A DNA stretch of 64,000 nucleotides. Source: an uncultured Clostridia bacterium (lineage in GTDB: Bacteria > Bacillota > Clostridia > UBA1381). The stretch is taken from contig CANQQZ010000001.1 of NCBI GenBank assembly GCA_947626135.1, positions 1-64,000 on the forward strand, given 5' to 3'. Positions 44,573 through 52,696 of the stretch are shown here, in pieces; position 1 is the first letter of the stretch; each line of letters opens with the position of its first letter. The position numbers and the translations under genes are program-made. A model generated the notes under the pieces. That model ran no database searches and was not told where the DNA came from. It worked only from the letters and a program-made list of their open reading frames with translations.

Positions 44573-45571
44573 TTATTCCTCTGTTACAAGCTCCTCGTAA
44601 TCCTCCGGTACGGTGATACCCATAGCGTCGGTGCGGGACTTTACGTATTTCTTGACAAGCCCGTCGGCGTACTTGATCTCCATTGTTGACGGGTCGGCGC
44701 CGTTTACAAGAATGTCATACGCCATCTCACCCGCAGCCTGACCGATGCTGTAGTAGGAAATTGACAGCGTAGCTATGCCGCAGTTTCCGCAGTTCCCTTC
44801 CTCGCCCACGATAATCGGGATATTGGCGGGTGTGGCTATATTCACGATAACATCCGCGTTTGCCGCCGCCGTATTATCGGTCGGGATATAGAGCGCATCA
44901 CACTCCGAGCATGCTGTAGCCGTTACAGCTGCCACGTCGTTAGAGTCGGCGAAGGAGTAATCGGCAGTCTCATAGCCGAGATTCGCGAGCTCTGTTGATA
45001 TAATGTTGATCTGATACTTTGAGTTCGACTCGTCCGAGCAGTAAACAAGACCTATCTTTTTCGCGTCGGGAAGAAGCTCCTTAAACATTGCCGCCTGCTC
45101 GTTTAACGGAGCAAGGTCGGAGGTACCGGTGATGTTTCTGCCGGTCGTGCCGGTCCAGTCGGCGATATCGAGAGCCGTCGCGTAGTCGGTGATCGACGTT
45201 GCCACGATCGGTATATCGGATGTGGCTGCCGCAGCCGCCTGAAGAGCCGCCGTGGCGTTCGCGAAAATCAAATCCTTACCGGACGATACGAACTGCTTTG
45301 CTATTGTGGAGCAGGTGTTGGAGTCTCCCGAAGCATTCTGAAGGTCAAAATCAACGCGATCCTCACCGAGAAGCTCGGTAAGCTTGTCCCGGAAGCCCTT
45401 CGTAGCCTCGTCGAGCGCCGGATGCTGCATAAGCTGGCACAAGCCTATTTTGTAAACCTTGTCCGCTCCGTTCCCGGTGACGCCGGTTTCCGTTGAATCC
45501 GCGCAGCCCGAAAGAGATGCTGCCGCTAATGCTGTGGCAAGGAGCGTAGCAAATGCTTTTTTAAATTTCAT
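44573..45571 (-). CDS. Orphan ABC-transporter substrate-binding lipoprotein (TrpX/DUF534 type)
   Basis: 332 residues with a lipoprotein signal (LSGC lipobox at about residues 19-22) and a periplasmic-binding-protein fold: KIGLCQLMQHPALDEATKGF at the start, ANATAALQAAAAATSDIPIV, and GLVYCSDESNSKYQI near residue 175. This matches the TrpX-like group, whose members bind amino acids or small aromatics. The permease and ATPase that normally follow are absent; the gene stands alone. A perfect-consensus promoter and an AAAGGGG site suggest strong expression. It is divergent from the phosphatase gene, with a cre-like site in between. Confidence 0.93.
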   Translation of the reverse strand: MKFKKAFATLLATALAAASLSGCADSTETGVTGNGADKVYKIGLCQLMQHPALDEATKGFRDKLTELLGEDRVDFDLQNASGDSNTCSTIAKQFVSSGKDLIFANATAALQAAAAATSDIPIVATSITDYATALDIADWTGTTGRNITGTSDLAPLNEQAAMFKELLPDAKKIGLVYCSDESNSKYQINIISTELANLGYETADYSFADSNDVAAVTATACSECDALYIPTDNTAAANADVIVNIATPANIPIIVGEEGNCGNCGIATLSISYYSIGQAAGEMAYDILVNGADPSTMEIKYADGLVKKYVKSRTDAMGITVPEDYEELVTEE

Positions 45572-45633
45572 AATAACAACCCCTTTTTATTGCTTTTTCC
45601 AGATACGGCATATGTCTGATATATTATGGAATA

Positions 45634-45662
45634 ATTATACATTAACCGCGTAAACCTGTCAA
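45634..45662 (-). promoter_or_regulatory. Perfect sigma-A promoter of the binding-protein gene
   Basis: Read on the minus strand: -35 TTGACA (45662-45657), 17-base spacer, -10 TATAAT (45639-45634). Both hexamers are exact consensus. Confidence 0.9.
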
Positions 45663-45707
45663 GTGTTAATCTTGCAAACAGGTTCACGGTATTTATATTT
45701 ACGCATA

Positions 45708-45722
45708 TGCAAGCGCTTTACA
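45708..45722. promoter_or_regulatory. Candidate cre/LacI-type operator
   Basis: TGCAAGCGCTTTACA resembles the CcpA cre consensus TGWAANCGNTNWCA, with the core AAGCGCTT intact and one extra base near the end. It overlaps the -35 of the phosphatase promoter and lies 46 bases upstream of the binding-protein -35. Confidence 0.4.
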
Positions 45723-45745
45723 AAGGCGGGGTTTTGTGCTATAAT
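45717..45745 (+). promoter_or_regulatory. Sigma-A-type promoter of the phosphatase gene
   Basis: -35 TTTACA (45717-45722), 17-base spacer, -10 TATAAT (45740-45745). Confidence 0.7.
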
Positions 45746-45823
45746 AAGGGAGCGCGCGAGGCTGTATCGGCGGGGGATACGGCGCGGCAAAGCGCCGCGT
45801 TTTAATTACGGGAGATGTGCAAT

Positions 45824-46270
45824 ATGAAAAAAATACTGTTTGTATGCCTGGGCAACATATGCCGCTCACCAATGGCGGAGTTCGTTATGAGAGATATGGT
45901 TGAAAAAGCGGGCGCGGGCGGAGGGTTCTTGATTGCGTCCGCCGCGACAAGCGCGGAGGAAACAGGCAATCCCGTCCATCATGGAACGAGAAAAAAGCTT
46001 GCCGAGCACGGGATTTCAACCTCCGGAAAATATGCCGTGCAGCTTAAAAGGGATGATTACGGCAAATACGACTTAATAATCGGCATGGATGACTACAACA
46101 TCCGCAGTATGCTGCGGCTATTCGGCGGCGACCCTTCGGGGAAGGTGAAAAAGCTGCTGGATTTCGCCGGAGGGGGAAATATAGCCGACCCGTGGTATAC
46201 GGGTAATTTTGACGAAACATATGACGACGTCGTGCGGGGCTGTTCCGCGCTTCTGGACAGCCTTACATAA
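45824..46270 (+). CDS. Low-molecular-weight protein-tyrosine phosphatase
   Basis: The ATG at 45824 fits the GGGAG site (9-base gap); an ATG nine bases earlier lies only one base from it. The 148-residue enzyme has the P-loop CLGNICRSP (Cys-x5-Arg, about residues 8-16) and the general-acid segment DPWYTG (about 121). It removes phosphate from tyrosine, in some bacteria from arginine, on proteins such as BY-kinases. No kinase gene is beside it. Its end overlaps the convergent spoVAC by 8 bases. Confidence 0.95.
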   Translation: MKKILFVCLGNICRSPMAEFVMRDMVEKAGAGGGFLIASAATSAEETGNPVHHGTRKKLAEHGISTSGKYAVQLKRDDYGKYDLIIGMDDYNIRSMLRLFGGDPSGKVKKLLDFAGGGNIADPWYTGNFDETYDDVVRGCSALLDSLT

Positions 46271-46715
46271 GGGAGGGGACGAAGACATATATAAGTCCCG
46301 CGATCATTGACGCGAATATTCCGAACAGAATGACGGGTCCGGCAATCGAGAAAATTTTCGCGCCGACGCCGAGCACATAGCCCTCGGGCTTTGACTCAAT
46401 CGCGGGCGAGACAACGGAGTTGGCAAACCCCGTAATCGGTACGATAGTGCCGGCTCCGGCAATCTTTGCGAGCTTAGGGTAAAGATTGAGCCCGGTGAAG
46501 AGAGCGCCTAAAAATACCATTGTTATAGCTGTCGCGGAGGACGCCGATTCCATGTCAAGCCCCATCATCGAATAGCCCTTTAAAAACGCTTCCCCGACGC
46601 AGCATATAAGTCCCCCGATCACAAACGCTTTTACACAATCGGCGAGAACGGGCGATTTCGGCGATTTGCGCTTTACATATTCGTTATATTCTTCGGCAGT
46701 CATTTTTGTTTTCAT
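46263..46715 (-). CDS. spoVAC: Stage V sporulation protein AC
   Basis: 150-residue membrane protein with about four helices. Matches SpoVAC in length and in NEYVKRKSPKSPVLADCVKAF, GGLICCVGEAF and the end region FASMIAGLIYVFV. SpoVAC is part of the spore inner-membrane channel for dipicolinic acid uptake and release. In Bacillus it sits in an operon with spoVAD and spoVAE; here neither is adjacent. GAGGT precedes the ATG. A sigma-G/F-like promoter lies just upstream on the minus strand. Confidence 0.93.
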   Translation of the reverse strand: MKTKMTAEEYNEYVKRKSPKSPVLADCVKAFVIGGLICCVGEAFLKGYSMMGLDMESASSATAITMVFLGALFTGLNLYPKLAKIAGAGTIVPITGFANSVVSPAIESKPEGYVLGVGAKIFSIAGPVILFGIFASMIAGLIYVFVPSLM

Positions 46716-46745
46716 TTTAATACCTCGGTTCGTTTATTTTTTTAT

Positions 46746-46775
46746 TAATCTTTGCGTAAACGAATTAATATATTC
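46746..46775 (-). promoter_or_regulatory. Possible forespore (sigma-G/F) promoter of spoVAC
   Basis: Read on the minus strand: GAATA (46775-46771), 15 bases, GCAAAGATTA (46755-46746). This fits GHATR-N15 with a -10 close to GGNNANANTR, except C for the second G. In Bacillus, spoVA is sigma-G dependent. Confidence 0.4.
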
Positions 46776-46915
46776 ACAAATTTATCAATAAGCCGTTTTT
46801 TTTAAATAAAAGCTTAAACGTCACTGCAAAATTTAACGGTTAAAAGACGGCTGGCGAGCCTTTATTTTGGTTAAATTGCACAAAAAATAAAATTATATAT
46901 TAATAAATATTTATC

Positions 46916-46944
46916 TTGAAAAAAAATTATGTATATGGTATAAT
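46916..46944 (+). promoter_or_regulatory. Upstream sigma-A promoter of carD (P1)
   Basis: -35 TTGAAA (46916-46921), 17-base spacer, perfect -10 TATAAT (46939-46944). Confidence 0.65.
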
Positions 46945-46951
46945 CAAACAT

Positions 46952-46980
46952 TTGACAAATCAAGAAAAGTATGTTATAAT
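46952..46980 (+). promoter_or_regulatory. Downstream sigma-A promoter of carD (P2)
   Basis: Exact consensus TTGACA (46952-46957), 17-base spacer, TATAAT (46975-46980), 55 bases before the start codon. The gene-free stretch 46716-47035 otherwise holds only the spoVAC promoter region and A+T-rich sequence. Confidence 0.9.
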
Positions 46981-47035
46981 ATTAACAGAGAGTAATGAAG
47001 TAAAGGAGAGAAAGATAGCGGGGAGGTCATCACCA

Positions 47036-47521
47036 ATGTATGAGGTTGGAGCCAAGGTAGTACATCCCATGCACGGTGCCGCGACTGTAGAGGAAATTAA
47101 GGAAATCGAAATCATAGGTAAAAAGCGTAAATATTACTCTCTTCGGTTTACGCTCGGTAATATGACGACGAATGTACCTGTGGAAAACAGCGACGGCATT
47201 GGGATTCGAGGCATCATTGACAAAAACACGGCGCGCTCGGCTCTTGAGTATTTCAGAGACGCGAAGATTACGGATGACGCAAACTGGAACAAACGGCAGC
47301 GCGATAACATGGATAAGATTAAGTCAGGTGATATTTTTAAGGTTATCGAGGTTCTGAAGGATCTGATGTATCGTGACAGAGTTAAAGGCTTATCCACCAG
47401 CGAACGAAAGGTATTGGGAAACGCGAAGCAGATTGTAGTGAGCGAATTGGTATTGTCGAAGATTGCGGAGCAAAGTGATATTGAAAACATCATGGATGAC
47501 ACTATTGGCGCAATAGTCTGA
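47036..47521 (+). CDS. CarD/CdnL-family RNA polymerase-binding transcription regulator
   Basis: The ATG at 47036 is chosen because GGGGAGG lies 9-10 bases before it and the CarD fold begins at MYEVGAKVVHPMHGAATV; an open frame reaching further left runs through the promoters. The 161 residues have the N-terminal Tudor-like RNAP-interaction domain (1-60) and a helical C-terminal DNA-contact domain with a basic, Trp-containing segment (DDANWNKRQR). CarD stabilises promoter open complexes, often of rRNA genes. It precedes ispD-ispF, an order common in Firmicutes. Confidence 0.95.
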   Translation: MYEVGAKVVHPMHGAATVEEIKEIEIIGKKRKYYSLRFTLGNMTTNVPVENSDGIGIRGIIDKNTARSALEYFRDAKITDDANWNKRQRDNMDKIKSGDIFKVIEVLKDLMYRDRVKGLSTSERKVLGNAKQIVVSELVLSKIAEQSDIENIMDDTIGAIV

Positions 47522-47548
47522 GAAGGACTTGGGAAACAATTAAGATGG

Positions 47549-47579
47549 GTTCAGCACACCGATGAAGGGTGTGCTGAAC
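47549..47579 (+). terminator. 12-bp hairpin between carD and ispD
   Basis: Perfect stem GTTCAGCACACC / GGTGTGCTGAAC with a 7-nt loop. Only TTATGTTT follows, so termination may be partial, lowering ispD relative to carD. Confidence 0.55.
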
Positions 47580-47603
47580 TTATGTTTCGGAAGGAGCGGA
47601 AGA

Positions 47604-48296
47604 ATGACTAAGGTAAGCGCGCTGATTGCCGCCGGAGGCAAGGGTACGCGTATGGGAGCGGGAGAAAACAAGGTATTTATGAAGATAGCCGGAAGGGAAA
47701 TTATATTGCGCACCGTTGAAGCGCTTTATAATAATCCCGGCATTGATGAGATAGTTGTGGTTGCCGGAGAGGGCGAATATATGCGCGTTGCGGAAATGAT
47801 GGCGGGCGCCGGGTTCAGTGATAAAATACGGGCTGTAACTACCGGAGGCGCGACGCGGCGCGAAAGCGTGCGCAACGGCATAGGCTTTACAACTGGCGAT
47901 ATAATCCTTATCCACGACGGCGCGCGCTGCCTTATATCGCAGGAGGAGATAGACGCGGCTGTTAAAGCCGCGAAGGAGTACGGCGCGGCGGCGGTCGGAG
48001 TGCCGTGCAAGGATACGCTGAAAAGCGCGGACGGCGACGGGTTTATAACCGGAACGATTGACCGCGAAAAAACGTACCTTATCCGGACTCCGCAGGCGTT
48101 TCGGCGCGATATAATAAAAAGGGCGCACGAATACGCGGATAAAATGAATATCGACGCGACCGACGACTGCGCGCTTGTAGAAATGACGGGCGGAAAAATA
48201 AAAATTGTCAGAGGCAGCTACGATAATATAAAAATTACAACGCCCGAGGATATCGGGATTGCCGAAAAAATACTTGAAAAGAGGAAGAAAAAATGA
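47604..48296 (+). CDS. ispD: 2-C-methyl-D-erythritol 4-phosphate cytidylyltransferase
   Basis: Third step of the MEP isoprenoid pathway: joins MEP and CTP to CDP-methylerythritol. The ATG at 47604 follows AGGAG; an earlier in-frame ATG lies inside the hairpin and is rejected. The 230 residues have the nucleotide-binding start [13 protein letters not shown] with the catalytic Arg and Lys set, [20 protein letters not shown] (about 105) and RTPQAFRRD (about 160). The stop overlaps the ispF start (ATGA). Confidence 0.98.
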   Translation: MTKVSALIAAGGKGTRMGAGENKVFMKIAGREIILRTVEALYNNPGIDEIVVVAGEGEYMRVAEMMAGAGFSDKIRAVTTGGATRRESVRNGIGFTTGDIILIHDGARCLISQEEIDAAVKAAKEYGAAAVGVPCKDTLKSADGDGFITGTIDREKTYLIRTPQAFRRDIIKRAHEYADKMNIDATDDCALVEMTGGKIKIVRGSYDNIKITTPEDIGIAEKILEKRKKK

Positions 48297-48760
48297 GGAT
48301 AGGACAAGGCTACGACGCGCACAGGCTCGCCGAGGGAAGGAGACTTGTATTGTGCGGCGTGGAAATTCCGTATGAGAAGGGCTTGCTCGGGCATTCCGAC
48401 GCGGATGCGGCGCTTCACGCGCTGTCGGACGCTTTATTGGGAGCCGCCGCTCTGGGAGATATAGGGCAGCACTTCCCGGATACCGATGAAAGGTATGCCG
48501 GCGCTGACAGCCGCGTACTTTTGCGCGAGGTCGTAAAAATGATTGCGGACGCGGGATATGAAATTGAGAACGCTGATATTACGATCATCGCGCAGCGACC
48601 GAAGCTGGCGGGATATATCGGACAGATGAGGCAAAACGCGGCGTCCGATTTAAAAATTGATATTTCACGCGTAAGCGTGAAAGCCACCACTACCGAGAAA
48701 ATGGGCTTCGAGGGCAGAGGAGAGGGCATTTCCGCGCTGGCGGTCGTGCTGCTGAAGTGA
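48293..48760 (+). CDS. ispF: 2-C-methyl-D-erythritol 2,4-cyclodiphosphate synthase
   Basis: Cyclises CDP-methylerythritol phosphate to MEcPP, releasing CMP, as a zinc-dependent trimer. The 155 residues have the zinc ligands Asp8 and His10 in GYDAHRL and His42 in [12 protein letters not shown], then [11 protein letters not shown] and the late [14 protein letters not shown] substrate-binding segment. It is translationally coupled to ispD, and the following HAD-GtrA gene starts 9 bases later, linking isoprenoid supply with a membrane-lipid-sugar protein. Confidence 0.98.
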   Translation: MRIGQGYDAHRLAEGRRLVLCGVEIPYEKGLLGHSDADAALHALSDALLGAAALGDIGQHFPDTDERYAGADSRVLLREVVKMIADAGYEIENADITIIAQRPKLAGYIGQMRQNAASDLKIDISRVSVKATTTEKMGFEGRGEGISALAVVLLK

Positions 48761-48769
48761 GGGAGGATA

Positions 48770-49726
48770 ATGAACGTATACGATTTTGACGGCACAATAT
48801 ATTCGGGTGATTCCACGGCGGATTTTTATATACACTGCCTGAAAAGATATCCGGCGGCGTTAAAGAGCGTTCCGGGCATGATTTTCGCGTTTGTGCTATA
48901 TCTTCTGAATCTTTATTCGACAACGCGTTTTAAGGAGAGGATGTATAAATTCCTTCATTACGTACCTGACGTCGATAAGGAGATAAATGAATTTTGGAAT
49001 ATAAATCAATCTAAAATAAAAGCGTATTATTCGGATACGCATCGTGACAGCGACGTGGTTATATCCGCGTCTCCGGAATTTTTGCTTGCGCCGATTTGCG
49101 AAAGGCTCGGAATAAAAACGCTTATAGCATCGCGCGTAGACAAAAAAACGGGTAAATATGAGGGCGAGAACTGCCGCGATAAAGAGAAGGTAAGACGTTT
49201 TTACGAATGGAAAGCCGACGCGGAAATAGACACTTTTTATTCCGATTCTCTTGCGGATACGCCGCTTGCGGAGCTTGCGGAGCGCGCGTATATCGTAAAC
49301 GGCGGCAGGCTGATACCGTGGGATGATTATAAGCCTCCCAAATACAAGATGTTTTTATCGCGCGAATTTATGACGTTCCTTATTGTGGGCGTTATAAACA
49401 CTTTTGCGGGCAGCGTTTTTTCAATGTTTTACCGAAGCTTTATAACGAATGATGTGATTGCGTTCCTGCCGGGGTTTGTATCCGCCAATATATTGTCATA
49501 TTTTCTGAACAGTGCATGCACATTCCGTGACTATAATTTCGGCGTGGTGAAATATCTGAAATTCCTGATTTCCTGTATGCCGAATCTGATCGTGCAGATA
49601 ATCATGGTGGCGCTGCTGAGCGGGATATTCCATCTGCCGAGCCTTATTGTCTATCTTGCGGCGGCGGTTATAGGCGTACCGGCAACATTCGTGTGCGTGA
49701 AGCTGTTCGCGTTTGCAAAAAAATAA
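48770..49726 (+). CDS. HAD-IB phosphatase fused to GtrA-like membrane domain
   Basis: 318 residues. The N-terminal 190 are a HAD subfamily IB hydrolase: nucleophile motif DFDGTIYSGDST (residues 5-16), the Ser of motif II in VVISASPEF (about 97), and motif IV in FYSDSLADTPLAE. The C-terminal part from about 193 has four membrane helices of the GtrA type (FLIVGVINTFAGSVF, YFLNSACTFRDY), which in other proteins help flip polyprenyl-phosphate-linked sugars. A cytoplasmic phosphatase tethered to a GtrA domain suggests action on a polyprenyl or sugar phosphate. GGGAGGA precedes the ATG. It closely follows ispD-ispF. Substrate inferred only. Confidence 0.9.
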   Translation: MNVYDFDGTIYSGDSTADFYIHCLKRYPAALKSVPGMIFAFVLYLLNLYSTTRFKERMYKFLHYVPDVDKEINEFWNINQSKIKAYYSDTHRDSDVVISASPEFLLAPICERLGIKTLIASRVDKKTGKYEGENCRDKEKVRRFYEWKADAEIDTFYSDSLADTPLAELAERAYIVNGGRLIPWDDYKPPKYKMFLSREFMTFLIVGVINTFAGSVFSMFYRSFITNDVIAFLPGFVSANILSYFLNSACTFRDYNFGVVKYLKFLISCMPNLIVQIIMVALLSGIFHLPSLIVYLAAAVIGVPATFVCVKLFAFAKK

Positions 49727-49793
49727 TATTGAAAATGCCAAATGTCGGCATGTAAAAAAGCGGTATTTTACCGAAAATATAGGAGGATGAAGC

Positions 49794-51116
49794 ATGAAAA
49801 AAATCATATCGGCTGCGGCGGCGGGGATAGTGTTTGCCGCGTTTGCGGCGGGCGCATCGGCGATGACGCCTGCCATACCGGAGTATGACAATTATATTTT
49901 TATCGCCAATGACGGACTTTTCCGCATTGATAACGATAAGGGAGAGGCGCGGCGTATGCTGGACGTAACGCCGAGAAATATGTATATAGTCGACGATTAT
50001 ATGTACATGGTAGCCGAACGCGAGACCGTCGGCGAGGACGGCGAGCCGAAGTGGATTGATACGCTGTGCCGGTTCAATATGGACGGCACCGGCGCGCTTG
50101 TGCTGTCAGAGGATTTTGACGTTGACGAATTCAAAATGAACGGAAATGATTATTATTACACGTTTTACGATGATATCGGCAAAACAGGCTATATTTCGCG
50201 AAGCGGCTCCGACAGTAAAATACCCGTAAGAGGCGAGGTAATGGACATAGATTGGGAACGAAACAAAGCGTTTTCGTACATAACCGAAACGCGGGACGGC
50301 AGTCCGCGCCGCGAGGTCATAATAACCGATCTCGGAAGCGGAGAGGAAACGACGGTTACGGAGGATTTTGACTATCCGGAGTATATCTATAACAACTGCG
50401 TGAACGGATACCTTTACAGCAAGACCTATTACGGCAATATCGCGAGGCTTTACCGGAGAAGTGCGGACGCTCCCGAGCGCGAGCTGATTCTTGAGGATTT
50501 CCTCGATTATTGGGTAAGCGATGACGGCAAAGACATATATTATAAGACTCAGACCGAAAACAGCGTTTCACTGTGGAAATACGATACAGAAACCAAGGAG
50601 AAGCGCGAGCTGCTGTCGGGGGCTGATTATCTGTACATGAGCGACGATCATGTTCACGCTTTCAGAAATAATAAAAATGAAAAATACAGTCTTGACGGCG
50701 AGCTTCTGGGCAGCGTGGAAATTCATATGGCTGAGGAGGATGTTCTGCGGCTGACCATAGACAGTGATATAATGCAGGTAAACGATATAAAACGCGATAT
50801 AGACACACCGCCGACAATTAAAAATGACCGTACCATGCTTCCGATACGCGCGGTTGTTGAGAGCATTGGCGGCTCGGTGGAATGGGATGCCGATACGAGA
50901 ACAGTCAAGGCGGCAGACGGCGACAATACGGTTGAAATAACGATAGATTCCGATACGGCGGTTGTGAACGGAGAGAAGGTTTTGCTCGATTCTCCGGCGT
51001 ACATTGAAAATGACCGTACAATGCTGCCGCTGCGGTTTGTGGCGGAAAATCTCGGCTGCGCCGTGACATGGGACGAAGCGTCACAGACGGTAACAATCGT
51101 TTCCGAAATCGAATAA
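49794..51116 (+). CDS. Secreted stalk-domain protein with DUF5050-like propeller region
   Basis: 440 residues: signal peptide (1-22, AAGASAM), a beta-rich domain of short YIF/YYY strands (about 30-310, e.g. YIFIANDGLFRIDNDKG) resembling DUF5050-type propellers, then a stalk domain of the copper-amine-oxidase N-terminal type (about 325-440) with IKNDRTMLPIRAVVESIGG and IENDRTMLPLRFVAENLGC. The stalk module closely resembles that of the rhamnogalacturonan lyase at 37.9 kb. It is exported; the target is unknown. AGGAGG precedes the ATG and a strong terminator follows. Confidence 0.85.
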   Translation: MKKIISAAAAGIVFAAFAAGASAMTPAIPEYDNYIFIANDGLFRIDNDKGEARRMLDVTPRNMYIVDDYMYMVAERETVGEDGEPKWIDTLCRFNMDGTGALVLSEDFDVDEFKMNGNDYYYTFYDDIGKTGYISRSGSDSKIPVRGEVMDIDWERNKAFSYITETRDGSPRREVIITDLGSGEETTVTEDFDYPEYIYNNCVNGYLYSKTYYGNIARLYRRSADAPERELILEDFLDYWVSDDGKDIYYKTQTENSVSLWKYDTETKEKRELLSGADYLYMSDDHVHAFRNNKNEKYSLDGELLGSVEIHMAEEDVLRLTIDSDIMQVNDIKRDIDTPPTIKNDRTMLPIRAVVESIGGSVEWDADTRTVKAADGDNTVEITIDSDTAVVNGEKVLLDSPAYIENDRTMLPLRFVAENLGCAVTWDEASQTVTIVSEIE

Positions 51117-51144
51117 AATAAGTTATTGAAACAAAAAATAAATC

Positions 51145-51181
51145 AAAGACGTAAGGAGCGGAACGCTCCTTACGTCTTTTT
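51145..51181. terminator. Strong terminator between the stalk protein and aroA
   Basis: 16-bp perfect stem AAAGACGTAAGGAGCG with a GAA loop, ending in T on the plus strand. It has A-richness on the left, so it could also serve the convergent aroA. Confidence 0.9.
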
Positions 51182-51257
51182 GTCTGAAAACGCTTCGCCG
51201 GCTTAAAATCATTAACCGCGCAATTATTGCGGAGCGCAGGGCCGGTTGCCGATAAAA

Positions 51258-52523
51258 TCAACCGTTCAGGCTCCGCAAATCCCCGAAAAACCCGGGATAA
51301 GACACATTGACGCATTCCGCGTCGTCAAGGGTAAATACGCCATCCGCCGCCTGCGCCAGCACACACAGGCTCATAGCCATACGATGGTCGCCGTATGTTT
51401 TGAAATCGGCGGAATGAATGCAGCTCCCGCCTCGTATGATCATGCCGTCGTCCGTTTCGGTTATATCAATGCCGCATTTTGTGAACTCGTCCGTAACGGC
51501 GCGTATGCGGTTCGTTTCTTTGACCTTCAGCTCCCGCGCGTCGCGGATAACGGTCGTTCCGTCCGCGAACGCAGCCATTACGGCGATAATCGGGATCTCA
51601 TCTATAAGACGCGGAATAATGTCGCCGCCGATTGTTACGCCGTGAAGCTGCGACGTTCTGACGGTTATATCAGCCGCCTTTTCGCCGGTAACAACGCGCT
51701 CGTTTGAGAGCGTGATATCCGCGCCCATGCTTCGCATAACGTCGATTATTCCGGTACGCGTAGGATTAACGCCCACGTTTTTTATTGTAATCTCCGAATC
51801 CTTCATAACAGCTCCAAGCGCCATGAAAAACGCCGCTGAGGAAATATCGCCGGGCACAGTCACATTCTGCGCCGTGATGCGCGATGTCGGGCGCACGGTT
51901 ATTTTAAGAGCGTCAACGTCTATATCCGCGCCCATTGCTTTGAGCATCAGCTCCGTATGGTCGCGCGATTTTTCCGTTTCATAAATTATCGTTTCGCCGT
52001 CCGCGTACATTGCGGCGAGGATAAGCGCTGTTTTTACCTGCGCCGACGCGACCTCCATATGATATTCAATGCCGTGGAGCTGCGTTCCGTGTATGGTAAG
52101 CGGACAGTAGTCGCCGTCTATTTTTGCTCCCATGAGCCGCAGAGGATTGCACACGCGCCTCATTGGACGCTTTGCGATAGAGGCGTCGCCGTTTACGGAG
52201 CAATCGAAGGACTGCGCGGCAAGCAGTCCGCATAAAAGACGCGTGGTTGTGCCGCTGTTACCTGTGTAAAGAGTCCCGGACGGCGCCGACAGACCGCGCA
52301 TACCCGCGCCGTGAACGGTTACGCTGCTGTCGTTAACGTCTATTTTTACTCCCATTTTCCGGAAGCAGTCTATTGTGGACATACAGTCCGCTCCGTTCAG
52401 AAAGCCGGTTATTTTCGATACTCCATCCGCGATCGCCCCGAACATTACTGCGCGGTGCGATATGGATTTGTCGCCGGGCACCGTTACGGTCCCACGAGCC
52501 GCGGTAATTTTTTCTATATTCAT
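51258..52523 (-). CDS. aroA: 3-phosphoshikimate 1-carboxyvinyltransferase (EPSP synthase)
   Basis: Sixth step of the shikimate pathway: shikimate-3-phosphate plus PEP to EPSP. The 421 residues have the start VPGDKSISHRAVMFGAIADG with the substrate-binding Lys/Ser/Arg, NSGTTTRLLCGLLA (about residue 88), and the late ELKVKETNRIRAV (about 340) with catalytic Lys. GGAGGGA precedes the ATG. It stands alone, away from other aro genes, with its own promoter divergent from spoVB. Confidence 0.98.
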   Translation of the reverse strand: MNIEKITAARGTVTVPGDKSISHRAVMFGAIADGVSKITGFLNGADCMSTIDCFRKMGVKIDVNDSSVTVHGAGMRGLSAPSGTLYTGNSGTTTRLLCGLLAAQSFDCSVNGDASIAKRPMRRVCNPLRLMGAKIDGDYCPLTIHGTQLHGIEYHMEVASAQVKTALILAAMYADGETIIYETEKSRDHTELMLKAMGADIDVDALKITVRPTSRITAQNVTVPGDISSAAFFMALGAVMKDSEITIKNVGVNPTRTGIIDVMRSMGADITLSNERVVTGEKAADITVRTSQLHGVTIGGDIIPRLIDEIPIIAVMAAFADGTTVIRDARELKVKETNRIRAVTDEFTKCGIDITETDDGMIIRGGSCIHSADFKTYGDHRMAMSLCVLAQAADGVFTLDDAECVNVSYPGFFGDLRSLNG

Positions 52524-52558
52524 TATATCCCTCCGATAAAATCCTTCGTAATAAATGC

Positions 52559-52587
52559 ATTATAGCACAAATATGATTTAAAGACAA
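52559..52587 (-). promoter_or_regulatory. Sigma-A-type promoter of aroA
   Basis: Read on the minus strand: -35 TTGTCT (52587-52582), 17-base spacer, perfect -10 TATAAT (52564-52559). Confidence 0.75.
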
Positions 52588-52696
52588 GATAATTAGCAAA
52601 TTTTAGTTTACCGGCGTTTTCGCGCGGCGGTCGGTTTGACGCCTGCAATTAAAACCGCCCGGAAAAACCGAAGCTTATAAGGAGGGACGTGCGGCT

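Noticed and set aside
46916-47035. 40 extra residues at the CarD N-terminus
   Set aside because: The frame starts inside the -35 of promoter P1 and runs through P2. CarD proteins start at the MYEVG segment, which has its own GGGGAGG site.
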